The notes under the pieces were generated by a model that saw only the letters and a list, made by a program, of their open reading frames with translations, searched no databases and had not been told where the DNA came from. A stretch of DNA of 64,000 bases from an uncultured Bacteroidales bacterium. GTDB lineage: Bacteria; Bacteroidota; Bacteroidia; Bacteroidales; UBA932. The DNA lies in the NCBI GenBank assembly GCA_946415475.1, contig CAMKSQ010000005.1:1-64000 (forward strand), written 5' to 3'. Both the position numbers and the translations under genes were made by a program. Shown piece by piece: positions 1 to 9,100 of the stretch (positions are counted from its first letter, which is position 1; each line of letters starts with the position of its first letter).

Positions 1-79
1 CGCGCCGCCGGATGTGCTCGTTCCATTCCAGGGTTTGGATGGCGTCGTCGTTGTAGGTGGTATTGATGGGTTCTGCCAT
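1..79 (-). CDS. parE: DNA topoisomerase IV subunit B, N-terminal fragment (cut by window edge)
   Basis: Only the first 26 codons are visible, reading leftwards off the window edge. The peptide begins MAEPINTTYNDD and continues LEWNEHIRRR, which fits the start of the GHKL ATPase domain of Bacteroidota type IIA topoisomerase B subunits, where the next residues are normally PGMYIG. This subunit would hydrolyse ATP and, with ParC, decatenate replicated chromosomes. GyrB is the alternative; the spacing before the EHIR motif looks more like ParE. A TAAATTTG -7 box lies 20 bp upstream of the start. Confidence 0.6.
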   Translation of the reverse strand, partial: MAEPINTTYNDDAIQTLEWNEHIRRR

Positions 80-98
80 GTTGTAGTTTACTATCCCA

Positions 99-106
99 CA
101 AATTTA
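99..106 (-). promoter_or_regulatory. Promoter -7 box for the parE-like gene
   Basis: On the minus strand the sequence reads TAAATTTG, matching the Bacteroidota sigma-ABfr -7 consensus TAnnTTTG. A TTG lies about 20 bp upstream as a -33 element. The start codon is 20 bp downstream. Confidence 0.55.
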
Positions 107-132
107 GGTAAATTCGACGATATTTGCAATTA

Positions 133-163
133 TTGACAATCTTGAAGATAATTCTTACCTTTG
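133..163 (+). promoter_or_regulatory. Promoter for the lipoprotein gene at 282
   Basis: TTG at 133-135 and TACCTTTG at 156-163 are separated by 20 bp, the usual Bacteroidota -33/-7 arrangement. The tandem repeat at 181-267 would lie in the 5' untranslated region of the transcript. Confidence 0.5.
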
Positions 164-180
164 TATGTTCTATTGACTCC

Positions 181-267
181 GGTCATGCTGAGTGGCCCCT
201 TGTCATTCTGAGTTGTCCCTTGTCATTCTGAGTTGTCCCTTGTCATTCTGAGCAAAGCGAAGAATCT
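181..267 (+). repeat. 20-bp tandem repeat ending in a dispersed repeat
   Basis: Three near-identical 20-bp units start at 201, 221 and 241 with TGTCATTCTGAG, and a diverged unit starts at 181. The last unit runs into AGCAAAGCGAAGAATCT, giving one full arm of a dispersed repeat that is seen again as an inverted pair at 34897-34967. It lies between a promoter and a lipoprotein start codon, so it would be transcribed as leader. Confidence 0.75.
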
Positions 268-281
268 AAACGTATATGCAT

Positions 282-1211
282 ATGAAGAAAGTATTGTATT
301 TTGCCTTTGCAGGCCTGCTTTTTTTGGGCGCCTGCTCCAAGAACAACGCATCTACGGATGCCGCGGGAAAACCGTCCGTGGCCTGGGAAGCCAATCCCAA
401 TTTCGATGTCATGGAAATCGCCAAGGACATGAACGCCAAGGTGGTTGTGAAACTCCCGGAATCCGCCAGCTCGTTCACGGTAACTTTGAGCAAGCTTCCT
501 GTAGAACTCATCGGCGTTGCCAACAAGATGATTGGTATTCAGGCCAATAAGGCCACCAGCAGCAAGCCCGGCGTCCTGGACCTGATAGAAGACAGTGCCG
601 CCGCCCAGGCTGCCAACCGCATGGGGTTCTCCTCTTCTGTCGGTGCTGCGCTTAAATCCACCTCTTCCGTAACGCTGGATTTTTCCAAGCTCCTGGAAGA
701 GCTGGCGGCCGATTCCCCGCTGGCCAACCAGTCGGGATTCACCTTTAAGGTAGCGGTGGTGGATCGCAATAGCGCCAAATTGGAGAAAGACATCCGTTTT
801 AACTGGACATCGGCTCCCGAAATCGATTGTGACTATAGTTTCCCGTACACCCTCTCGTCCGGGACCACCACGCCGCTGGTGCTCAAGATTGACGCCAAGG
901 GGAAAATTGCCGGCATCACCCTTCAGTTCGACGGTAAAGCAGAGGCCGACATCCTTTCCTGGATCAAGAAGCGCAACGGCGGGTCGGAGGTGATTGACCT
1001 GATGAAAGAGGGTACGGCTACTGCTTTTGAGCTCCCTGCAGCCAGTACTATCAAGGACAAGACGCTGTTTAATCTGGATATCACCAAGCTCATGACCAAC
1101 TTCAGCTATGAAGCCAAAACCCCCGGCAGCTATTATTTCCAGGTGAAGGTCACCGATGCCCTGGGGAAGGAAACACAGTTGGTTTTTGCACTTGCGGTCC
1201 CTGCGGAGTAA
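282..1211 (+). CDS. Exported lipoprotein of unknown function
   Basis: The protein starts MKKVLYFAFAGLLFLGACS, a clear lipoprotein signal with the lipobox LGAC, so it is probably anchored in the periplasm or outer membrane. The remaining roughly 290 residues are acidic and Ser/Thr/Ala-rich, with beta-strand patterning that suggests two or three Ig-like modules. I recognise no catalytic motif. An in-frame ATG at 276 is possible, but the ATG at 282 puts the positive Lys pair directly at the N-terminus. It is monocistronic and convergent with the DUF1573 gene, whose stop lies only 3 bp away. Confidence 0.75.
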   Translation: MKKVLYFAFAGLLFLGACSKNNASTDAAGKPSVAWEANPNFDVMEIAKDMNAKVVVKLPESASSFTVTLSKLPVELIGVANKMIGIQANKATSSKPGVLDLIEDSAAAQAANRMGFSSSVGAALKSTSSVTLDFSKLLEELAADSPLANQSGFTFKVAVVDRNSAKLEKDIRFNWTSAPEIDCDYSFPYTLSSGTTTPLVLKIDAKGKIAGITLQFDGKAEADILSWIKKRNGGSEVIDLMKEGTATAFELPAASTIKDKTLFNLDITKLMTNFSYEAKTPGSYYFQVKVTDALGKETQLVFALAVPAE

Positions 1212-1213
1212 AT

Positions 1214-2272
1214 TTACTGTAACGTAACGGCCACAAAGAGGTTTACCAGCGGCCGCAGCGGGGAATTGGTGGTAAGACTCACCATAATTACATTTTCCCC
1301 GGTTTCAAGCGAGGAAGTGTCCAGCGTAAAGCGGACGCTTCCTTTTTTTGCGGGTGCAATATCTGCTAGTGCTCCTGAGAGGGTTAGGGCGGGGGACTCG
1401 GCATCGGCCTTATAGAAATGCAGGGCGCTTTTGCCGCGGTTGGTGCAGGTGAATTCGGCCGTGAGTTTGGCGCCTTTTGAGGCGGTGCCCAGGTTTACGG
1501 TGCTGCCGGTGAAGTAGGGGATGGGACCTTTGTCACGCGTGGCCTGGTCCAGGAGGGCAAAGTTCTCCTGGGTCCAGGTGGTGATTTCCAGGGAACCGTC
1601 GGCCTTCTGGCCATTGAGAACGGGGGTGGCGGTATACTGCCATCGACCATATTTTTCCGGGTTGGCACTTACCGTGTACGTGAGTGTTGCCGTACTGCCG
1701 GCAGGGATGGGATTGGGCTCAACGCTCAGGGTGAGTTCCTCAGAAACGTCGGTCCAGGTTACCTGCAGGGGCTTTTTCCCCAGGTTGGCCACGGTGACTT
1801 GCTCGCTCACTTGCTGGCCCTGTTTCAGGTTCCCGGTTTTGAGCTGGCGGATTTTTATGCCAAAAGCCCCGAGCTTCTGGGCTCCGTAGAGCTCGCTCAG
1901 GGACTTTTTCTTCTCGTGGACAACGCCTCTCAACCGCAGGATGACGGGACGTTTGACGCCGGATAGGTATACGGTTAGGGTTTTGTCGAAAGGCATGGGG
2001 CCATCCTCGTTCTTGTAGGTAGCGCTCACCTTGCCGCTTTTGCCGGGCAGGATGGGCTCTTTGGTCCATACTACGTTGGTGCAGCCGCAGGAGCTGACCA
2101 CCTCAAAGATGGCTATTGGCTCATCTCCTTCATTGGTGACAGTATAAGTGCAGGTGAGGGGACCGTCCGTTACGGAGACATCTCCAAAGTCATGGATGGT
2201 TTTGTCCCACTTGACAGGGCTCTCCTGGATAAGTGCCAATGCGGCTATGATGGATAAAAACAGCATTTTCAT
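1214..2272 (-). CDS. DUF1573 domain protein, exported
   Basis: The N-terminus MKMLFLSIIAALALIQ is a signal peptide. HDFGDVSV followed by SSCGCTNV is the signature of DUF1573, an Ig-like (ASPM-SPD-2-Hydin type) fold common in Bacteroidota. A second repeat of the same fold follows at about residues 130-220 (IRQLKTGNLKQGQQVSE) and a third near the C-terminus (VNLGTASKGAKLTAEF). The start at 2272 was preferred over an upstream in-frame ATG at 2308 because it gives a clean signal peptide. Cellular role is unknown for the family. It is divergent from the ferredoxin gene. Confidence 0.8.
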   Translation of the reverse strand: MKMLFLSIIAALALIQESPVKWDKTIHDFGDVSVTDGPLTCTYTVTNEGDEPIAIFEVVSSCGCTNVVWTKEPILPGKSGKVSATYKNEDGPMPFDKTLTVYLSGVKRPVILRLRGVVHEKKKSLSELYGAQKLGAFGIKIRQLKTGNLKQGQQVSEQVTVANLGKKPLQVTWTDVSEELTLSVEPNPIPAGSTATLTYTVSANPEKYGRWQYTATPVLNGQKADGSLEITTWTQENFALLDQATRDKGPIPYFTGSTVNLGTASKGAKLTAEFTCTNRGKSALHFYKADAESPALTLSGALADIAPAKKGSVRFTLDTSSLETGENVIMVSLTTNSPLRPLVNLFVAVTLQ

Positions 2273-2305
2273 ACGCACAAAGTTAGTCACTGTTCTTTTT
2301 AAAAT

Positions 2306-2326
2306 CAAATATAATGCCTATCTTCG
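2306..2326. promoter_or_regulatory. Divergent -7 boxes for DUF1573 gene and ferredoxin
   Basis: TATATTTG on the minus strand at 2306-2313 faces the DUF1573 gene. TATCTTCG on the plus strand at 2319-2326, one base off the TAnnTTTG consensus, faces the ferredoxin gene. Confidence 0.4.
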
Positions 2327-2368
2327 CGATTGGAAAAAAACACAACAACAATAAAAGCTTTTATTACT

Positions 2369-2542
2369 ATGCCTAGAATCATCAATCCTGAACTTTGCGT
2401 ATCCTGCGGTTCCTGCGCAGATGTATGCCCTGTGAGCGCCATCTCCGCCGGTGATGCCGCCTACCAGATTAACGCCGACGAATGCATCGATTGCGGCGCT
2501 TGCGAAGGCACCTGCCCCAACGGAGCAATTTCCGAAGCATAG
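2369..2542 (+). CDS. 2[4Fe-4S] ferredoxin
   Basis: This 57-residue protein is almost entirely two cluster motifs: CVSCGSCADVCP near residue 9 and CIDCGACEGTCP near residue 38. It is a clostridial-type soluble ferredoxin, a low-potential one-electron carrier. The pyruvate:ferredoxin oxidoreductase at 6119-9643 and the flavoprotein at 39716-42544 are plausible partners. The ATG at 2369 gives the canonical short N-terminus MPRIINPE. It is followed directly by a strong terminator, so it is transcribed alone. Confidence 0.93.
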   Translation: MPRIINPELCVSCGSCADVCPVSAISAGDAAYQINADECIDCGACEGTCPNGAISEA

Positions 2543-2569
2543 CTTCGAAAATCACTCCGTGATAAATCT

Positions 2570-2603
2570 AGCCAGAGTCACAATCCGACTCTGGCTATTT
2601 TTT
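2570..2603 (+). terminator. Rho-independent terminator of the ferredoxin gene
   Basis: A perfect 10-bp stem, AGCCAGAGTC (2570-2579) with GACTCTGGCT (2587-2596), has a 7-nt loop and is followed by ATTTTTTA. Confidence 0.9.
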
Positions 2604-2605
2604 AT

Positions 2606-2762
2606 GAGGAAAGGAATTCCCTCCAGGGGGCTTGTGCACCCCCGCACAAGGGTAGGGGGAGGGGCCCACAGCGGCGACGTCGTCAGACGGAGCGTTGCGA
2701 AATGGGAGGGGCCGGAACGGAGCGAAGCGTAGTGGAGTCCCCCTGGAGGGTATTCCTTCCTC
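2606..2762. repeat. 157-nt folded non-coding element with long inverted ends
   Basis: The ends pair over about 24 bp with few mismatches: the left arm at 2606-2630 ends CCCTCCAGGGGG and the right arm at 2739-2762 starts CCCCCTGGAGGG. Inside are a second hairpin, CTTGTGC (2631-2637) with GCACAAG (2644-2650), and two imperfect copies of a GGAGGGGCC...CGGAGCG block. The interior is far more GC-rich than its surroundings and has no convincing ORF. It sits in the longest gene-free stretch of the window (2543-2889) between two terminators. A small non-autonomous mobile element or a structured RNA is possible. Confidence 0.55.
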
Positions 2763-2807
2763 TGAGGGTAGTGATCGTTAATTGTTTGATAGACTGATAG
2801 ATATACA

Positions 2808-2840
2808 ATAATCCTCGTTCGAAATTTGAACGAGGATTAT
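2808..2840. terminator. Hairpin terminator of the M16 protease gene
   Basis: The 13-bp arms ATAATCCTCGTTC and GAACGAGGATTAT flank a 7-nt loop just past the 3' end of the minus-strand protease gene. The same stem recurs at 37802-37834. Confidence 0.6.
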
Positions 2841-2889
2841 ATCGTAAGTATTTGGTGTTCAACTGATTAGCTGTCACCGCGGGGTGGGG

Positions 2890-5754
2890 CTATTCAGCCT
2901 CGGCGGTGGCGGCGGGACGCATGACCAGCTCCACGAAGTTGTTCTGGGCCAGAACTTCCTTCAGGGTCTCCTGGATGAGTTCCTTGCTCAGCTCATTCAC
3001 TGCGGCCTCATAGAGGGCGTCGCGGTCTTCGCCACGGAGCAGGTAAATCTCAATGTTGTCCTTCCACCAGTTGTTGCGCTGACGGCTTTCCGGGATGTTC
3101 TTCTGGAGATTGAGCTTGGCCATGTTCACTTCTTCGTCGGTGGGGCCGTTTTCTGCCAGATCCTTCAGACCCTTGATGGCCAGCTCACGCAGCTTGTCGC
3201 AGAGGGCGGGCTTGCAGTCGAAGTACACCTGGAAGATGGCATTCTCCTTAGGACGACGTCTCAGCTGACCAGCGGTGCTGGCGCCATAGGTACCGCCTTC
3301 CTCTTCACGCAGGGATTCCACATAGCGCATATCCATGATGTAGGAGATGGCCTCCATGGCAACGGACTTATGATAGCTATAGGCCATATCGGCACTGTAA
3401 ACCTGAAGGACGGTGCTCTTAGGCGTCTGCATGTCTACGCCGAAGATGTTCTGCACCTGACCCTTGACGATATTCTCCTCAGTGTCGATCCAGTCGCTTG
3501 CTTTCTTGCCCTTCGGCAGGGAGCCGGCGTATTTCTCGACCAGCGGTTTCAGGGCCTCAGGATTCACGTCACCTACGATGACGAGGGTGGCGCCGGCAGC
3601 ATCGGCAAAGAGCTTGCGGTAGTTCTTCTCGAAGGTGGCCAGGTTAGCCTGTGCGAGCTTTTCAGCGGAGATCATCTGGCGACGCGGGTGGTTGCCGTAG
3701 AGGGTCTTGTAGAGCTCGGTCTGCAGCTTGTAGTTAGGTTGGTTCACCAGGTTGGGAAGGACGGCCTGAATCTGGTCGATGCCGTTCTGCCATTCCTCCG
3801 GATCGAAGCGAGGATCCACAAACTCCAGGTACATGAGCTGGAAAGCGGTCTCCAGGTCCTTCACGGTGCTGCGGCCGGTAATACCATGCTCCAGCGGGTC
3901 GACGAAGGGATTCACGCTCAGGTTTTTACCGGTGAGCATCTTGCTCACGATGGTGCCGGAGAAGGACGATACACCGGAGTTGCTCTGGAACAGGCTCACA
4001 ACGGAGTCGTCAAAGCTGGCCAGGTCCTCGGTGGAGATGAGGCTTGCGCCGCCCTGCTTGGTGAGGGTGAACAGAATCTGGTCTTTCTGCAGGTCTGTAG
4101 GATACACAACCACCTTAACGCCATTCTTGAGCGTCCACTCGGTAGCACCGTAGATGGTGGTAGCGGTTTTGCTGATCTTGGCACCCTTGAGCTTGGCGGG
4201 ATCCAGGAAAGCTTCCGGGATTTCCTCGCCTTCCGGTGCAGCAATGTCGGAGGCTTCAACCTCTGCCATGGCTTTGAGCAGCTGCTCAGCGGTAGGAGTG
4301 GCGATGCCTTCTTTCTCGGGGCCGTCGTAGATGACTACCAGGTTCTCCGAACCGCCAATCTGAGCGGCCATCTGGTTCACGGCAGCAGCGTTGATCTGGC
4401 CAAAGAGGGCCTCTACAATCTGCTTCTCCATATCCGGCTCCATGATGGGCTCCTTGTCAAAGAAGTTGCTCAGGATGGGACGGACGAATTCCGGGTTCTG
4501 ACGCGTAGAAGCGCGGTTTACGCGGGTTTCGTACATATTGAGGATATCGGCCTTGGCACGGGCGAACTCGGCGTCGGAGATACCATATTTTTTGAGGCGG
4601 ATGATTTCCGTGTAGAAATCCTTGAAGCCGCCCAGGATGTTTTCTTCGCGGAGGGAGACGTCGCCCATAACGGCGTCGATGTCCTCGTAAATCAGGCTGC
4701 TCAGATAGAGGCTGCCGGACAGATACGGGGAAGTGGGCTTGGAGGTGATGTCGTTGAAGCGCTCACGCATGACCATGGAGAGAAGGCTCTTGAGCAGGTC
4801 CGTGACAACGCCCACAGGCGTGGCATTGGCTACTTCCGGAAGGGCCTCGCTGTGCCAGATGAGCTCGATGGAAGGGGAGGTGGTTTCCGGGTCCGTGATA
4901 ATGCCTACGCGCGGCTCTGCGTGGTCGGCGATGGCCTGGATGGGCTTTTTGAGCGGGTTCTCCTTGGCGGGAATAACGCCGAAGAGGTCTTTGATGATTT
5001 GCTCGGTGCGGTCTACATCGACATCGCCCACCACAACCACGGCCTGGTTACCGGGGTGGTACCAAGTCTGGTAGAAACTGGTGAGGCTCTCATACTTGAA
5101 AGTCTCCAGGTGTTCCTGCAGGCCGATGAGGGTGCACTGGGCCAGAGGGGACTCCGGGCCGAAGTAGTAGGGGAGGCTGCGCTCCATGCTGCGCCAGCTG
5201 GCATTGCGACGCTGACGGCGCTCCTCGATGATAACGCCGCGCTCTGCGTCAATCTCCTTGGGCTCGTTGAGCACATAGTGGGAGTAATCCCGCAGGATCA
5301 TCAGGCAGCTGTCCACAACGCTCTCGCGCTCTACCGGGATGTTGTTGAGCATGTACTGCGTCTCCTCAAAGCCGGTGGAAGCATTGATGTTGCGACCGAA
5401 TTCTGCACCGATGCTGCGGAGGTAGTTCAGAATGCTCTTGCCAGGGAAGTTCTGGGTGCCGTTGAAGCACATGTGCTCCAGGAAGTGGGCCAGGCCGTCC
5501 TGCTCCGGCTGAATCTCCTGAATGGCACCTACATTGGTGGCCAGGTAGAATTCGGCACGTCCCTTGGGGAGCTCATTGTGACGGATGTAGTAGGTGAGTC
5601 CGTTCTCCAGATGGCCGATGCGCACCTGGTCTGTGTTGGGAAGTTGCGGCATCTGGGCGAAGTACGCCTCCATTTGCTCGCGGGTGGGCTGCTGGGCCAG
5701 GGCCATGATGGCGGAAAGGGCCAGCGCACTCAAGGTAAGAAAGATTCGCTTCAT
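2890..5754 (-). CDS. Exported M16-family zinc metalloprotease
   Basis: The protein has 954 residues with the signal peptide MKRIFLTLSALALSAIMALA. HFLEHMCFNGT near residue 90 is the inverted HxxEH zinc motif of the M16 (pitrilysin/insulysin) family. A downstream glutamate ligand is expected in the EERRQRRN region. The length fits a tandem M16A/M16C architecture: the active half is N-terminal, and the C-terminal half (about residue 530 onward) has lost the zinc motif, as is usual. It is probably periplasmic and degrades peptides. It is transcribed alone and divergent from the HTH protein at 5813, with which it shares a 58-bp promoter region. Confidence 0.9.
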   Translation of the reverse strand: MKRIFLTLSALALSAIMALAQQPTREQMEAYFAQMPQLPNTDQVRIGHLENGLTYYIRHNELPKGRAEFYLATNVGAIQEIQPEQDGLAHFLEHMCFNGTQNFPGKSILNYLRSIGAEFGRNINASTGFEETQYMLNNIPVERESVVDSCLMILRDYSHYVLNEPKEIDAERGVIIEERRQRRNASWRSMERSLPYYFGPESPLAQCTLIGLQEHLETFKYESLTSFYQTWYHPGNQAVVVVGDVDVDRTEQIIKDLFGVIPAKENPLKKPIQAIADHAEPRVGIITDPETTSPSIELIWHSEALPEVANATPVGVVTDLLKSLLSMVMRERFNDITSKPTSPYLSGSLYLSSLIYEDIDAVMGDVSLREENILGGFKDFYTEIIRLKKYGISDAEFARAKADILNMYETRVNRASTRQNPEFVRPILSNFFDKEPIMEPDMEKQIVEALFGQINAAAVNQMAAQIGGSENLVVIYDGPEKEGIATPTAEQLLKAMAEVEASDIAAPEGEEIPEAFLDPAKLKGAKISKTATTIYGATEWTLKNGVKVVVYPTDLQKDQILFTLTKQGGASLISTEDLASFDDSVVSLFQSNSGVSSFSGTIVSKMLTGKNLSVNPFVDPLEHGITGRSTVKDLETAFQLMYLEFVDPRFDPEEWQNGIDQIQAVLPNLVNQPNYKLQTELYKTLYGNHPRRQMISAEKLAQANLATFEKNYRKLFADAAGATLVIVGDVNPEALKPLVEKYAGSLPKGKKASDWIDTEENIVKGQVQNIFGVDMQTPKSTVLQVYSADMAYSYHKSVAMEAISYIMDMRYVESLREEEGGTYGASTAGQLRRRPKENAIFQVYFDCKPALCDKLRELAIKGLKDLAENGPTDEEVNMAKLNLQKNIPESRQRNNWWKDNIEIYLLRGEDRDALYEAAVNELSKELIQETLKEVLAQNNFVELVMRPAATAEAE

Positions 5755-5786
5755 ATTTTTAAGATTATAAAGTGTTTTCCGAATAA

Positions 5787-5805
5787 CAAATTTACATTAA
5801 ATTTG
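5787..5805. promoter_or_regulatory. Back-to-back -7 boxes for protease and HTH protein
   Basis: TAAATTTG occurs on the minus strand at 5787-5794 for the protease gene and on the plus strand at 5798-5805 for the HTH gene, only 3 bp apart. A regulator bound here could block both. Confidence 0.6.
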
Positions 5806-5812
5806 TGACATT

Positions 5813-6067
5813 ATGTTACAAGACAGCAAAATTCGTACATTTTTATCTGTGGCGGAGGAAGGTTCTTTCACAGGAGCGGCTCGTAGGCTGGGTGTAAGCC
5901 AACCTGCTGTAAGTTCGCAGATATCGGCCCTGGAACAGATGCTGGGCTGCCCACTTTTTGTCCGTGGAGCAGTGCTGCAGCTCACACCCTCCGGTGAAAC
6001 CTTCCGGGACTATGCCCGCCGCATCCAACAGGCCTACGACCTGGCCAACCAGGCCTTCGGCTTATAA
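5813..6067 (+). CDS. LysR-type DNA-binding domain without effector domain
   Basis: The 84 residues are a complete LysR winged HTH: FLSVAEEGSFTGAARRLGVS, then QPAVSSQISALEQMLGCPLF. It stops just after the linker helix (YARRIQQAYDLANQAFG), so the periplasmic-binding-like sensor domain of about 200 residues is absent. The stop is followed at once by a terminator, and I see no frame-shifted sensor domain downstream. It therefore looks like a genuine stand-alone DNA-binding protein rather than a fresh truncation. The position opposite the protease suggests autoregulation and control of that gene, which is inference. Confidence 0.75.
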   Translation: MLQDSKIRTFLSVAEEGSFTGAARRLGVSQPAVSSQISALEQMLGCPLFVRGAVLQLTPSGETFRDYARRIQQAYDLANQAFGL

Positions 6068-6083
6068 TCTATATAATAGGTAA

Positions 6084-6116
6084 AAAAATCGGTGACCGTT
6101 TGGCCACCGATTTTTT
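6084..6116. terminator. Bidirectional terminator between HTH gene and nifJ
   Basis: The arms AAAAAATCGGTG and CACCGATTTTTT give A/T tails on both sides, serving the plus-strand HTH gene and the minus-strand nifJ, which converge here. Confidence 0.85.
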
Positions 6117-6118
6117 GT

Positions 6119-9100
6119 TTATTTACCAGCGAGTCGCTTGTACGTGTTCAGGCGAACCTTTGCGAACTCTTCGGTCTTCTGGAGGAGTTCTTCTGCGCTC
6201 TCCGGGAACATCTTGTACAGGGAAGCGAAGCGGACCTCACCCTTGAGGAAGTCCTGGAACTTGGTCCAGTCGGGTTCCTTGGAATCCAGCGAGAACGGGT
6301 TCTTGTCGGTGCCTTCCAGAGCCGGGTTGTAACGGTACAGGTGCCAGTAACCGCACTCTACAGCCAGCTTTTCTTCCTTCTGGCTCAGGCCCATGCCGGC
6401 CTTGAGGCCATGGTTGATACAAGGGCTGTAGGCGATGATGAGGGACGGACCGTCGTAGGCCTCTGCTTCCTTGATGGCGTTGAAGAACTGCACAGGGGAG
6501 GCACCCATGGCAACCTGGGCTACGTATACATAACCGTAGCTGATGGCCATCATACCCAGATCCTTCTTACGGATCTTCTTACCGGAGGCAGCGAACTTGG
6601 CGATAGCGCCAACCGGAGTAGCCTTGGAGCTCTGGCCGCCGGTGTTGGAGTACACCTCGGTATCCAGAACCAGGACGTTCACATTCTCACCGCTGGCCAG
6701 GACGTGGTCCAGACCGCCGTAACCGATATCGTAAGAGGCACCGTCACCGCCGAAGATCCACTGGCTGCGGGCCGGGATGAAGTGCTGGAGTTCTACGAGT
6801 TTCTTGCAGGTGTCGCAGCCGCATTCTTTGGCCAGCGGGACAATCTTGTCTGCTACCTCGCGGGTGGCGGCGGCATCCTGAGGGGCTTCCAGCCACTTGG
6901 CGGCCAGGGCCTTGATTTCATCGCTGCAGCAAGAGCACTCGAGTGCCTGCTTCATGGTGGCGGCGACGGTGGCGCGGATGCGGTCGCTGCCGAGCTTCAT
7001 GCCCAGACCGAATTCGCAGAAGTCCTCGAACAGGGAGTTGGCCCATGCGGGACCGTGACCTGCAGCATTGGTGCAGTACGGGCTAGCCGGGAAGGAAGCG
7101 CCATAGATGGAGGAGCAACCGGTGGCGTTGGCAATCATCATGTGGTCGCCGAACAGTTGGGTGATGGCCTTGATGTTGGGGGTTTCACCGCAACCTGCGC
7201 AGGCACCGGAGAACTCGAAGAGCGGCTGAGCGAACTGGCTGTTCTTCATGTTGGCCTTCTTGTCCACGTACTCCTTGTAACCTACCTTCTTGTTCAGGTA
7301 GTCGAAGGCGGCCTGGTCTTCCTTATCATTGATATAAGGAACCATCTTGAGGGCCTTCTCCGGTTTGGCAAGGCAAACATCTACGCAGTTGCCGCAACCG
7401 GTGCAGTCATCCACGGAGATGGCGATGGCGTACTTGTAATCCTTGAGGTTGGCTTTACCCTGGGCGAGCTTGACGTTAGCGGGCACCTTGGCGGCCTCTT
7501 CCTCGGTGAGGAGGAACGGACGGATGGCGGCGTGCGGGCAAACGAAGGCGCAGGTGTTGCACTGGATACATTTTTCTGCATCCCAGGTGGGAACATTCAC
7601 GGCCACACCGCGTTTTTCATAGGCGGCGGTGCCGGCGGGCATGGTGCCGTCCAGATAAGGCATGAAGGCGCTCACCGGGAGGGTGTCGCCGGCCTGGGCG
7701 TTCACGATGTCGGCGATGTCCTTCACGAAGGCGGGAGCCAGACGGTCCTTGTTCGGGTTCTCGAACTTGGCGGTGAGGTTGGCCCACTCTGCAGGAACCT
7801 TGATTTCCGTGTACTCGCCACCGCGGTCTACGGCGGCGTAGTTCATGTTCACTACGTTCTCGCCCTTCTTGCCATAGGACTTGACGATAGCGTCCTTCAT
7901 GTACTTCACGGCGTCCTCGTAAGGGATGATGCCGGTGATCTTGAAGAAGGCGCTCTGGAGAATGGTGTTGGTACGGTTACCGAGGCCGATCTCTGCGGCA
8001 ATCTTGGTGGCGTTGATGATATAGACCTTGACGTGCTTGCGGCCGATGACGGCTTTCACGTTGTCCGGGATGTTCTTGATGGTCTCTTCCTCGTTCCACA
8101 GGCTGTTCAGCAGCAGGGTGCCGCCGTCCTTGATGCCCTTGAGGACATCGTACTTCTTCAGATAAGAAGGAACGTGGCAGGCCACGAAGTCCGGAGTGTT
8201 CACCAGATAAGGAGCCTTGATGGGCTGCTGGCCGAAGCGCAGGTGAGAGCAGGTGTAACCGCCGGATTTCTTGGAGTCATAGTCGAAGTAGGCCTGGCTG
8301 TAGAGGTCCGTGTGGGTACCGATGATCTTGATGGTGTTCTTGTTGGCACCGACGGTACCGTCAGAACCCAGACCATAGAATTTGCACTCGGTGGTGCCGG
8401 GCTTCACGATGGAAACTTCGCTCTTGATGGGCAGGCTCTTGAAGGTGACATCGTCCACGATGCCAATAGTGAAGTCTGCCTTGGGCTCCTTGGCATCCAG
8501 GTTGTCGAATACGGCGACGATCTGGGCGGGAGTGGTGTCCTTGGAGGACAGGCCGTAACGGCCGCCGATGATCTGGACATTGTCCTTGCCCTGGAAGAGG
8601 GCGCGAACGTCGGTGAACAGAGGCTCTCCAACGGCGCCGGGTTCCTTGGTGCGGTCCAGAACGGCAATCTTGCGGACGCTCTTAGGCAGCACGGAGAAGA
8701 AGTACTTCTCGCTGAAAGGACGATAGAGGTGCACGGTGATAAGACCGTACTTGCGGCCACGGCCGGCGAGGTAGTCGATGGTTTCCTTGATGGTTTCCGT
8801 TACGGAACCCATGGCTACGATGATGTTCTCTGCGGTAGGGTCGCCATAGTACTCGAAGGGACGATAGCTGCGGCCGGTGAGCTCGGTGATTTCACCCATG
8901 TAGCGGGCTACGATATCCGGAACGGCATCGTAGAACTGGTTGCGGGTTTCCACAGCCTGGAAGTATACGTCGCCGTTCTGGGCGGTGCCACGGGTGACGG
9001 GAGCATCCGGGTTGAGGGCGCGCTCGCGGAATTTGGCGAGGGCCTTCTGAGAGACCATATCCCTGAGGGCTTCTTCGTCCAGGGCTTCGATCTTCTGGAT

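Noticed and set aside
181..267. CRISPR array
   Set aside because: Units are 20-bp direct tandem repeats without unique spacers and there are no cas genes.
2884..5808. 974-codon open frame on the plus strand opposite the M16 protease
   Set aside because: It is a mirror frame caused by the GC-rich codon use of a well-recognised protease; it lacks any family motif.
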